DNA from: Solirubrobacteraceae bacterium
GTDB lineage: Bacteria; Actinomycetota; Thermoleophilia; Solirubrobacterales; Solirubrobacteraceae
Length of the DNA stretch: 15,764 nt
Direction of reading: 5' to 3'
NCBI GenBank assembly: GCA_016462245.1
Contig: JAEMTR010000015.1
Location: 1-15,764, forward strand
Position numbers and translations under genes: made by a program. Numbering within the stretch: the first letter of the stretch is position 1; each line of letters opens with the position of its first letter. Of this stretch, positions 8,622-15,633 are shown piece by piece. The notes below the pieces were generated by a model. It saw nothing but the letters and a program-made list of their open reading frames with translations, was not told the DNA's origin and made no database searches.

Positions 8622-9244
8622 GTAGCCGCGTACCCGGCGAGCGGCGTGAAGCGATGCGCGATGCGCTGATCGAATCACGACTAACGCCGAACGCAATTTC
8701 GCTGACCGGCTTCGCGCTCTGCCTCGTCGCGGCCGGATTGATCTTCGCCGACATGATCGTGCTCGGCGGCATCGCATACATCATCGGTTCGATCTGCGAC
8801 ACGCTCGACGGGCGCTACTCGCGGATGTCGGGCAAGGGCTCCCCGTTTGGCGCCTTTCTTGACTCAACACTTGACCGCGTTGAGGAGGGCGTCGTGCTGG
8901 CAGCAGTCGCCTACCACTTCGCCGAGCAGGGCAAGGGAGTAGAGGCGGCGATCTGCGCCGTCGCGATCCTCGCCTCGGTGATGGTCAGTTACACGCGCGC
9001 CCGCGCCGAAGCACTCGGCGTTGACTGCAAGGTCGGGATCGGCAGCCGCGCAACGCGCGTCGTGATCCTCTCCGTCGGCCTGCTCTTCGCCAATGGCCTT
9101 GGCCTCGGCGACTTCTCACTTCTTGCCCCGGCCGTAATCCTGCTGGCGGCAATTGGCATCGTCACAACGCTCCAGCGCATCTTTCACGTTCGCGGCAAGC
9201 TGATTAGCGCCGCCGGGCAGTCCGGGGAGCAATTAGACCTGTAA
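8618..9244 (+). CDS. CDP-alcohol phosphotransferase, probable phosphatidylinositol phosphate synthase
   Basis: Integral membrane enzyme that would transfer inositol 3-phosphate onto CDP-diacylglycerol to give phosphatidylinositol phosphate (PIP), the actinobacterial route. It has 208 residues and about six hydrophobic helices. The CDP-alcohol phosphotransferase signature is at 61-86: D61, D64-G65, S68-R69, G78, D82 and D86, so all metal-binding aspartates are present. The usual Ala-Arg pair reads Ser-Arg. Following it, LDSTLDRVEEGVV resembles the LDATCDRISDGAV region of mycobacterial PIP synthase. The ATG overlaps the previous stop (ATGA); an upstream in-frame extension to 8447 lies inside the previous gene and is rejected. 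The next gene makes inositol 3-phosphate, which argues for PIP synthase over PgsA or a cardiolipin synthase. Confidence 0.88.
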   Translation: MSSRVPGERREAMRDALIESRLTPNAISLTGFALCLVAAGLIFADMIVLGGIAYIIGSICDTLDGRYSRMSGKGSPFGAFLDSTLDRVEEGVVLAAVAYHFAEQGKGVEAAICAVAILASVMVSYTRARAEALGVDCKVGIGSRATRVVILSVGLLFANGLGLGDFSLLAPAVILLAAIGIVTTLQRIFHVRGKLISAAGQSGEQLDL

Positions 9245-9288
9245 CGGTAAGGTTCCTGCGGGGTTACTCCCCAAGTCAGACCAACGAA

Positions 9289-9293
9289 AAGGA
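9289..9293 (+). promoter_or_regulatory. Shine-Dalgarno deciding the GTG start of INO1
   Basis: AAGGA with a five-base spacer precedes GTG 9299. It is one of the few clear ribosome binding sites in this operon and supports a GTG start with an N-terminal extension. Confidence 0.6.
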
Positions 9294-9298
9294 TTCAC

Positions 9299-10510
9299 GT
9301 GAGCCCCAGCCCGTCAAGTAGAGCTTCCAAGAACGGAACGTCGGCCAATGGCCGAGCCCGCTACCAGCAGAACAAAGTCCGCGTAGCGATCGTCGGCGTC
9401 GGCAACTGCGCCAGCGCCTTTGTTCAGGGAGTCGAGCACTACCGCAAGGCCGACCCGAACAAGGAAGTCCCTGGCCTGATGCACACCGACCTCGGCGGCT
9501 ACCACATAAGCGACATCGAATTCACCTGCGCCTTCGACATCAACCGCACGAAGGTTGGCAAGGATCTAGGCAAGGCGATCTGGGCAGACCCGAACAACAC
9601 GATGAAGTTCGCCAAAGTTCCTGCCAAGATCGGCGCGCCGGTCTACCGCGGCATGACGCTCGACGGAATCGGCAAGTACGCCAAAGAGAAGATCAAGAAG
9701 GCCCCGGGCGAGACTGCCGACATCGCGACGATTCTGCGCGAGACGCGGACCGACGTTGTTGTCTCCTACCTCCCCGTCGGCTCAGAAGATGCAACCCGCT
9801 GGTACGTCGAGCAGGTGCTCGAAGCTGGCTGCGGTTTCGTCAACTGCATTCCCGTCTTCATCGCGAGCTCCGATTACTGGGGCCGCAAGTTCAAGAAGGC
9901 CGGTCTGCCAATCATCGGCGACGACATCAAGAGCCAAGTCGGCGCGACGATCATCCACCGCACGCTGGCGCGCCTCTTCCACGACCGCGGCGTCAAGATG
10001 CTGCGCACTTCACAGCTCAACGTCGGTGGCAACATGGACTTCTACAACATGCTCGAACGCGAGCGTTTGGAGTCGAAGAAGGTCTCGAAGACTCAAGCCG
10101 TTACCTCGATCATGGGCCACGAACTACCGGCCGATGATGTTTACATCGGCCCATCCGACTACGTGCCGTGGCTGACCGACCGCAAGTGGGCGCACATCCG
10201 CCTTGAAGGTCAGGCCTTCGGCGACGTACCGCTCAACGTTGAGATGAAGCTCGAGGTTTGGGACTCGCCGAACTCGGCCGGGATCGTGATCGACGCCGTG
10301 CGGCTCTGCAAGCTAGCTATGAACAACGGCATCAGCGGCCAGCTCGATGGCCCGAGCTCGTACCTGATGAAGTCGCCGAAGAACCAGCGCCCGGATGACC
10401 AAGCGCGGCTCGACACCGAGAGCTTCATCGCTAAGTACAAGCGCAAGGCTGCGACGAAGCCAAAGGCGAAAGCCAAGGCTAAGCCCAGGCGCGCCGCCGC
10501 CAAGCGCTGA
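9299..10510 (+). CDS. ino1: Inositol-3-phosphate synthase (MIPS)
   Basis: NAD-dependent enzyme that cyclises glucose 6-phosphate to 1D-myo-inositol 3-phosphate, the first committed step to inositol lipids. It has 403 residues, like other actinobacterial INO1 proteins. The NAD-binding loop is VAIVGVGNCAS at 29-39. FVNCIPVFIASS, GDDIKSQVGATIIHR (207 onward, with the active-site lysine K211) and QLNVGGNMDFYNML are hallmark MIPS motifs. About 25 extra residues precede the Rossmann fold. The last 23 residues (381-403) form a Lys/Ala/Pro-rich basic tail with no family function that I know of. The gene lies 54 bases after the phosphotransferase and four bases before the next start. Its product is the direct substrate expected for the upstream PIP synthase. 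Confidence 0.96.
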   Translation: MSPSPSSRASKNGTSANGRARYQQNKVRVAIVGVGNCASAFVQGVEHYRKADPNKEVPGLMHTDLGGYHISDIEFTCAFDINRTKVGKDLGKAIWADPNNTMKFAKVPAKIGAPVYRGMTLDGIGKYAKEKIKKAPGETADIATILRETRTDVVVSYLPVGSEDATRWYVEQVLEAGCGFVNCIPVFIASSDYWGRKFKKAGLPIIGDDIKSQVGATIIHRTLARLFHDRGVKMLRTSQLNVGGNMDFYNMLERERLESKKVSKTQAVTSIMGHELPADDVYIGPSDYVPWLTDRKWAHIRLEGQAFGDVPLNVEMKLEVWDSPNSAGIVIDAVRLCKLAMNNGISGQLDGPSSYLMKSPKNQRPDDQARLDTESFIAKYKRKAATKPKAKAKAKPRRAAAKR

Positions 10511-10514
10511 GCAG

Positions 10515-12407
10515 GTGCAGGAGAAGCTCTCGATCGCGCAGGTAACACCCTTCGCTTGGGAGCTTCCAAGCGAGGTGAATGAGTTCGTCGGCAAGGTCAG
10601 CGATGAGCTGGCAAGCAGAGGGCACCGCGTCGCGATAATCGCGCCCTCAACATCGGCCGCGAAGGTGCGCGATGGACGGCGGCTGATCCGCAGCAGCAAG
10701 GGCGGGCTACTCGACGGCGCTAGCGACGCCCCGCTGCTCGTAGCGGTGGGCCAAGCGCTAGAGGCCGCCCCTGGCCGGCGCAGACTGGCACTGCCGAGCG
10801 ACACGGCGCGCACGCTGGGAGTGCTCTTCGAGCAGACCCCGCTCGACATCTGCCATCTTCACGAACCTTTCGCGCCCTCGATCACAAGCGCCGCGCTGAG
10901 AGCATCAACTTCGCTCAACGTCGGCTCGTTCCACGCGCCAGCAGAACGGCTCGTCGCGACGCAGGTAACTCGCAGACTGGTGCGGACTCTCTTTGGCCGG
11001 CTCGACGCGCGCAGCGCCAGTTACGCGACTACGGCAACGATGATGGAGCGCCATTTCCCGGCCGAGTACGAGCTGCTCTCGCCAGGCGCGCCAGCGCTCA
11101 GGAGCGAGCGGCGGCCAAGCGGCGCGAATACGCCGCTGAGGATCGTCTTCATCGACGAAGAAGAGCGCTCGGCTCTACGCCTGCTGCTGCGCTCGCTGCG
11201 CCTGATCGAAAGCGAGCGGCCATGGGAACTGGTGATCAGCAGTAGCGCCGGCCGCTCCTCGACGCCGCTGCGCGCTGAGATCGCGGCCTGCGTCAGCTAC
11301 GTCAGCCCGCGCGAAACGGCGACCGACGAGCTGCTCGCGAGCGCCGACATTGTCGTCGCCGCCTCGTCGGGAACGCTGCCGCAGCCGGGACTGCTGGCGC
11401 GCGCCGGGGCGGCAGGTGCCGCAGTCGTCGCCTCAAGGCTGGCGGTCTACGAAGAGGTGATCGGCGACGGCGAACGGGGGCTGCTGTTCGCGCCGCGCGA
11501 GATGTCGACGCTGGCTGCGCAGATCTCACGACTGCTGGACGACGACGGACTGCGCGAGCGGCTCGGCGCGGCGGCCACGCCGCGCAGCTGGGAGCAGGTT
11601 GCCGACGAGGTCGAAGCGAGCTACGCGAAGGTGACCAACCGGCGCAAGCCGCTGGCTGGAAATGCGGCGCTGGCGAGCAAGCTGGCGACGCGGCCGCTGA
11701 TCGACGTTGATCTGCACATGCACACCGACCACAGCCACGACTGCGCGACGCCGGTCGAAGCGCTGCTCGAGACCGCTCGCGACCGCGGCCTCGGCGCTAT
11801 CGCCGTGACCGAGCACAACGAAATCTCTGGCGCCGTCGCGGCGGCCGCGATCTGCGAGCAGTACGGAGTCAAGGTGATCCTTGGCGAGGAGGTCAAGACG
11901 GCAAGCCAAGGCGAGGTGATCGGCCTTTTCATCACGGAGAAGATTGAACGAGGGATGACGCTTGAAGAGACCGTCGCTGAGATCAAGCGGCAAGGCGGTC
12001 TCGTCTACGTGCCACACCCGTTCGACCGCATGCACGCGATCCCCGACTACGAGCACCTGCTGCCGATCGTTGACAAAATTGACCTGATCGAGATCTACAA
12101 CCCGCGCGTCGCGCTCGACACATTTAATGAGGAGGCGGCGCGCTTCGCGGCCAAGTACCGGATCCCAGCCGCGGCCGGCTCCGACTCTCACGTAACCCAA
12201 GGGCTCGGTACAGCGCGGGTGCGGATGCGCGACTTCGACGGCCCCGAAGAATTCCTTGAATCACTGCGCGAGGCGGAGATTCACACGACGCCAACGAATT
12301 ATGTATACGTCCAGGCGCTGAAGTTCATCCAGACCAAGGCGACCCCTGAGAGCGCCCGCCGCGCCTCACGCAAGCGCAAGGCTCGCAAGGCACCGCGCAA
12401 TCGCTGA
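10515..12407 (+). CDS. PimA-like GT4 fold with lost catalytic motifs, fused to a PHP phosphoesterase
   Basis: A 630-residue two-domain protein. Residues 1-~375 follow a GT4 (GT-B) glycosyltransferase layout: IAQVTPFAW start, HLHEPFAPS at 114-122, SFHA with H140, and a C-terminal VVASR...EEVIGDGERGLLFAP stretch. Sequence resemblance is closest to mycobacterial PimA. However, the Gly-Gly donor loop is replaced by ELPSEVNEF (16-24), the GRxxxxKG phosphate-binding segment reads IVFIDEEERSALR (210-222), and the E-x7-E motif is replaced by SSGTLPQPGLLARAGA (284-299). Residues ~395-600 are a PHP domain with a full metal-ligand set: H401, H403, E433-H434, E458/E459, H501, D557 and H559. A basic tail ends the protein. 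I chose GTG 10515, four bases after the INO1 stop; the longer frame from 10395 overlaps INO1. Probable role is phosphoesterase in inositol-lipid metabolism (inference). Confidence 0.85.
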   Translation: MQEKLSIAQVTPFAWELPSEVNEFVGKVSDELASRGHRVAIIAPSTSAAKVRDGRRLIRSSKGGLLDGASDAPLLVAVGQALEAAPGRRRLALPSDTARTLGVLFEQTPLDICHLHEPFAPSITSAALRASTSLNVGSFHAPAERLVATQVTRRLVRTLFGRLDARSASYATTATMMERHFPAEYELLSPGAPALRSERRPSGANTPLRIVFIDEEERSALRLLLRSLRLIESERPWELVISSSAGRSSTPLRAEIAACVSYVSPRETATDELLASADIVVAASSGTLPQPGLLARAGAAGAAVVASRLAVYEEVIGDGERGLLFAPREMSTLAAQISRLLDDDGLRERLGAAATPRSWEQVADEVEASYAKVTNRRKPLAGNAALASKLATRPLIDVDLHMHTDHSHDCATPVEALLETARDRGLGAIAVTEHNEISGAVAAAAICEQYGVKVILGEEVKTASQGEVIGLFITEKIERGMTLEETVAEIKRQGGLVYVPHPFDRMHAIPDYEHLLPIVDKIDLIEIYNPRVALDTFNEEAARFAAKYRIPAAAGSDSHVTQGLGTARVRMRDFDGPEEFLESLREAEIHTTPTNYVYVQALKFIQTKATPESARRASRKRKARKAPRNR

Positions 12408-13060
12408 TGCAGCCAAAGGGAGAACCCCGGCGACCGTCGAAACTGACTGAGCCGATGCCTGCAACCGAAGACGAGATCCGTGAGAAGTATCTAGAGCGAG
12501 CGATCCGCGAGATCAACTCCTTGTCGCGCGACGTGCAGGGCTGCAGCCACTGCCCGCGCGGCAACCTGATGCCGGTGCTCGGCTCCGGCCACCCGCAGGC
12601 CGACATCATGCTCGTCAAGTACACGCCGACGGTCTCCGAGATCGAAGAGGGCGTCGCCTTCTACGGCCGCTCCGGCAACGCGATGCGCAAGTCGCTCAGC
12701 CGCCTAAACATTGACCCGCTGGCCGTCTACGGAACGCTCTTCGTCAAGTGCCCGGTCGGTGACCCGGCGCTGGCCGACCCGGCCTGCCTGGCGCGCGTCG
12801 CTGAGGAGATCGCGATCGTCCAGCCACGGATCATCGTTGTGATGGGCGAGCAGGCGATGACGGCGCTGAATGAGTTGGAACTTCCCTTGGCGCAGCAGAT
12901 CGAGTGGAAGCCGGGCGAGATTCAGCCGCTGACCGACGCCTGCGACGTGCTCGTTACGCCGAACATTGATGACTCGCTCGACGCTGAAGATTCAAAGCGC
13001 GACTTCTGGGCCGCCTTCCGCTCGCTCGGCGAGTGGTGGGGCGACCTTCCTCCGTACTAA
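12407..13060 (+). CDS. Uracil-DNA-glycosylase-like protein with altered catalytic motifs
   Basis: A 217-residue member of the UDG superfamily, closest in layout to the iron-sulphur family 4/5 enzymes. Four cysteines fit a cluster: C46 and C49 (GCSHC), then C115 and C127, the last pair 11 residues apart where family 4 enzymes have a longer gap. IVQPRIIVVMGEQAM matches the conserved core strand. The GEAPG of motif A is absent: VKYTPTVSEIEEGVAFYGRSG (70-90) keeps only P, E, G and the FxGRxG end. Motif B, normally HPS, reads TPNIDDSLD (184-192), so the histidine is missing. Activity on uracil is therefore doubtful. The start shares a base with the preceding stop (TGATG); M17 (ATG 12455) is an alternative. 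It is last in the inositol-lipid operon and converges on the SnoaL-like gene with six bases between stops. Confidence 0.78.
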   Translation: MQPKGEPRRPSKLTEPMPATEDEIREKYLERAIREINSLSRDVQGCSHCPRGNLMPVLGSGHPQADIMLVKYTPTVSEIEEGVAFYGRSGNAMRKSLSRLNIDPLAVYGTLFVKCPVGDPALADPACLARVAEEIAIVQPRIIVVMGEQAMTALNELELPLAQQIEWKPGEIQPLTDACDVLVTPNIDDSLDAEDSKRDFWAAFRSLGEWWGDLPPY

Positions 13061-13066
13061 GAGCCG

Positions 13067-13429
13067 TTAGCGCGAAGGGCCGGTCGAGGGGAAGCGTTCC
13101 CCACCAGGGACGAGCCAGAATTCGTCGATCCGTTCGATCAGCCCCTCCTGCAGTTCGTAGAAGCCTGCGCAGATCAGCATCGTGTCGGGGCGCTGAACGT
13201 TTGCATGGACGGCGATGTCGAGGCCGCGGCCGGTGATGACGCGCTGGACCACGGTCTTGTTGTCGGGGTTGTGGACGAAATGCAGCAGCGAGAGGTACTC
13301 CTCGCGGCTGGGCTCGCGACCTTGATGGGGAAGTGAGATTCGCACGCCGGGGCGCACCAGCGCGGCCACGGCGTCCCAATCTCCACTCTGGCGCGCGCGC
13401 CACAAGCGTTCGATCGCGTTGACACTCAT
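13067..13429 (-). CDS. SnoaL-like (NTF2 fold) protein
   Basis: A 120-residue protein of the SnoaL-like/NTF2 fold, a small cone-shaped barrel used by isomerases, cyclases, dehydratases and plain binding proteins. It begins with AIERLWRARQSGDWDAVAAL, the usual helix-turn-helix opening of this fold. Later segments such as PDTMLICAGFYELQEGLIERIDEFWLVPG match the central strands, ending in the IERIDEFW strand characteristic of SnoaL-like proteins. No catalytic assignment is possible. Its ATG overlaps the stop of the quinone oxidoreductase by four bases (ATGA), so the two are translated together and might act on related compounds. Confidence 0.85.
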   Translation of the reverse strand: MSVNAIERLWRARQSGDWDAVAALVRPGVRISLPHQGREPSREEYLSLLHFVHNPDNKTVVQRVITGRGLDIAVHANVQRPDTMLICAGFYELQEGLIERIDEFWLVPGGERFPSTGPSR

Positions 13430-14373
13430 TGTTCGGTCACCAGGACAATCTTGCCAAGTTTGCCGCCGGAGGCAAAACTTTGATACGCGGCGGCGGCTTG
13501 GTCTAGCGGAAAGGTCTGATAGATCGGCACCGCAAAGGTTCCGTCATCGAAGCCTCCGAGGACGTTCTTCTCAAGCGCGCGCGCAGTTGCAGCCTTCTCC
13601 TCGAGCGGACGAGCGCGCAAGGTTGAGCCAGAGATCCGTGCGCGACTACCCATCAAAGCGAGCAGGTTCAGTTCGCTACGGAAACCCGCTGAAACACCGA
13701 TCACGACGACGCGCGCCTGGCTTGCGAGCGCCGTGAAGTTGGCGTCAAGGTTGGGCGCGCCGACCAACTCGAGCAGCACGTCATAGGGGCCGAGCGCTTC
13801 GCTCTCGTCTGGGCTGCATACGACATCGGCGCCGAGCACCGCGACCTCTTTGCGGCGACCCTCGTCGCGGACCGAAGCCGTCACGTGAGCGCCCGCCGCC
13901 TTTGCCAGCTGGACCGCGGCGGTACCGACGCCGCCGGCGGCGCCGCTGATCAGCACGCGCTCGCCGAGCTGCAGCTTGGCCTGTGTGAAGAGCGCGTCGT
14001 GGGCCGTCGTGAAGGTTTCGGGCAAGCCGCCGGCTTGGGTCCAGTCGAGCGCGGCTGGAACAGGCATCAGCTGGCGTTCGTGCACAACGCAAAGCTCTGC
14101 TTGAGCGCCGCCGCCAACGATTGCCATCACGCGGTCGCCGTCATCGAAGCGCTCAGCGCCGGGGCCGCGGGCGACAACCTCACCGGCCAACTCAAGGCCA
14201 GGGATGTCAAGCGGCGAACCGGGCGGCGGCGGGTAGGCGCCCTTCAGCTGCAACTGATCGGCGCCGTTGAGGCCGGCGCCACGGACCTTCACGAGAACCT
14301 CGCCTGCGCCGGGCAGCGGGTCGGGGCGCTCGGCAATTACGAGCTCCTTCTCGTGAATCGTTACGGCAAGCAT
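13426..14373 (-). CDS. Zinc-free NADPH:quinone oxidoreductase, PIG3-like
   Basis: A 315-residue medium-chain dehydrogenase/reductase of the quinone oxidoreductase group. The N-terminal catalytic domain shows LNGADQLQLKGAYPPPPG (35-52) and IPGLELAGEVVA, the pattern of PIG3/TP53I3-like reductases. The zinc-binding cysteines of alcohol dehydrogenases are absent. The nucleotide-binding loop is SGAAGGVGTAAVQLA with AAGGVG at 145-150, consistent with NADPH. It would reduce quinones or other activated carbonyls in the cytoplasm. It starts 14 bases after the FUSC stop and its stop overlaps the SnoaL-like start, giving a small operon. The natural substrate cannot be told from sequence. Confidence 0.92.
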   Translation of the reverse strand: MLAVTIHEKELVIAERPDPLPGAGEVLVKVRGAGLNGADQLQLKGAYPPPPGSPLDIPGLELAGEVVARGPGAERFDDGDRVMAIVGGGAQAELCVVHERQLMPVPAALDWTQAGGLPETFTTAHDALFTQAKLQLGERVLISGAAGGVGTAAVQLAKAAGAHVTASVRDEGRRKEVAVLGADVVCSPDESEALGPYDVLLELVGAPNLDANFTALASQARVVVIGVSAGFRSELNLLALMGSRARISGSTLRARPLEEKAATARALEKNVLGGFDDGTFAVPIYQTFPLDQAAAAYQSFASGGKLGKIVLVTEQ

Positions 14374-14387
14374 TGCGTCAGTCTAAG

Positions 14388-15575
14388 TCAGGCATCGCCG
14401 CGTGGGCGGGCGGCTTCGATCTCATCGTGGAGCCCGACCGGGTCATGCGAGTGCGGTTCAAGCGCGATCACGGCATCATCGTCGCCGCCGGGCTTGGTGT
14501 GGAGCGCGTGGCGAGCCTCCTCGAGCGACATTCCGGTTGCGCGCAGAAGGTCGTTGGCGATCATCCGAACTTGGCCAACGACGATGCTGACGGCGAGGTT
14601 GCGCGTGTGGTCGAGCGCCGCCGATGAGGCGGTCGCGGCGCGCAGCGCAGCCACGCGAGCGATGTCGCGCTCCTTCTCATCGGTGATCGAAGCGGCGACG
14701 TGGTCGGCGGCTTCGGCGAGGTCGCGCAGGCCGACGAGCACGGTCGGTGGAACGGTGTTGCCCTGCCGCAGCGCAGCCGATGCGCCGCGCGCCAGCGAGA
14801 CGACGCTCACCTGAACTCGCGTTACCTGCTCGACGGCGTAGGCATAGCGGTCAACCGTTCCTAGCTGGCCGCGGCGGGCGACCGCGAGCCGCGAGGTCTC
14901 GTCGCTGACGGCGGCAGCGGCGCGAAGTGGTTCAACGTCGTATTCAAGCTCGCGCGCGGCGTCAACGGCGCTGTCGGCCTGCGTCGAGCTGCCGCTCTCG
15001 AGCGCATCGGCGATCCTGCGCAGCGCGATCGATATCTGCTCGAGCGCCGGGTTGAGCGCCTCTTTCGCAAGTCGTGATGGGTTGAGCGGAAAGAGCACGA
15101 GCGTGAAGAGCAGGGCAGTACCAGCGCCGACGAGAATGTCGAGCAGGCGCGAAAAGCCATGCGGGTCGGCGGGAATCGCGAGGATCGCGACCAGCACGCC
15201 GCTCGCTGCTGCCTGATTGACGGCAAGCTGGTCGCCGCCGGCAAAGACGACGACGCACATCACGATGAAGATCACGAGCCCGAGCTGCCAAGCGCCGACG
15301 CCGGTGTAGCGAACCATCAGATCGGCTACGGCGATGCCGAGCGCAACGCCGAAGGCCAGCTGCAGCGCCCGTTTGACGGTGCGGCCGGCAGTTACTCCCA
15401 TCACCAGCACGGCAGAGATCGGCGCGAAGAATGGTTGCGGGTGATCGATCACGTAACGCGCGATCAAGTACGAGACCATCGCCGCCAGCGCAACTAACGC
15501 CAGTCGCGGCGCTACTGCGCGCAGATGATCGAAACGCTGGCGCAGCGTGATCTTGTCGAGCGCCATCTCAAGCAT
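14388..15575 (-). CDS. FUSC-family membrane protein (aromatic acid exporter-like)
   Basis: A 395-residue inner-membrane protein. The first ~170 residues contain about six hydrophobic helices (approximately 21-42, 48-66, 70-88, 95-112, 121-138 and 143-164), with the FFAPISAVLVMGVTAGRTVKRA stretch typical of the FUSC/ArAE family. The rest is a long, mostly helical cytoplasmic domain (about 170-350) with a polar His/Asp-rich tail. Family members are linked to export of aromatic acids or similar compounds, but the cargo here is unknown. Single-copy half-size proteins of this family probably act as oligomers. ATG 15575 is used; M4 (ATG 15566) is an equally possible start, as neither has a strong Shine-Dalgarno. 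It lies 58 bases after the methyltransferase stop. Confidence 0.88.
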   Translation of the reverse strand: MLEMALDKITLRQRFDHLRAVAPRLALVALAAMVSYLIARYVIDHPQPFFAPISAVLVMGVTAGRTVKRALQLAFGVALGIAVADLMVRYTGVGAWQLGLVIFIVMCVVVFAGGDQLAVNQAAASGVLVAILAIPADPHGFSRLLDILVGAGTALLFTLVLFPLNPSRLAKEALNPALEQISIALRRIADALESGSSTQADSAVDAARELEYDVEPLRAAAAVSDETSRLAVARRGQLGTVDRYAYAVEQVTRVQVSVVSLARGASAALRQGNTVPPTVLVGLRDLAEAADHVAASITDEKERDIARVAALRAATASSAALDHTRNLAVSIVVGQVRMIANDLLRATGMSLEEARHALHTKPGGDDDAVIALEPHSHDPVGLHDEIEAARPRGDA

Positions 15576-15633
15576 CGGCTCTAACCCTGACCATCGGCGC
15601 GGGAACTTGCAAGGAGCGCTCTGCGCTCAGCGC

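Noticed and set aside
9260..9272. GGGG/CCCC hairpin before INO1 as a terminator or riboswitch
   Set aside because: Only a 4-bp stem with no T-run and no recognisable aptamer.
10395..10514. Upstream extension of the GT4/PHP gene into INO1
   Set aside because: It would overlap the conserved 3' part of INO1 by over 100 bases and add Ser/Arg-rich sequence with no GT4 similarity. GTG 10515 gives the natural GT4 opening.
12407..13060. UdgX-type enzyme that cross-links to uracil DNA
   Set aside because: The KRRIH loop that defines UdgX is not present.
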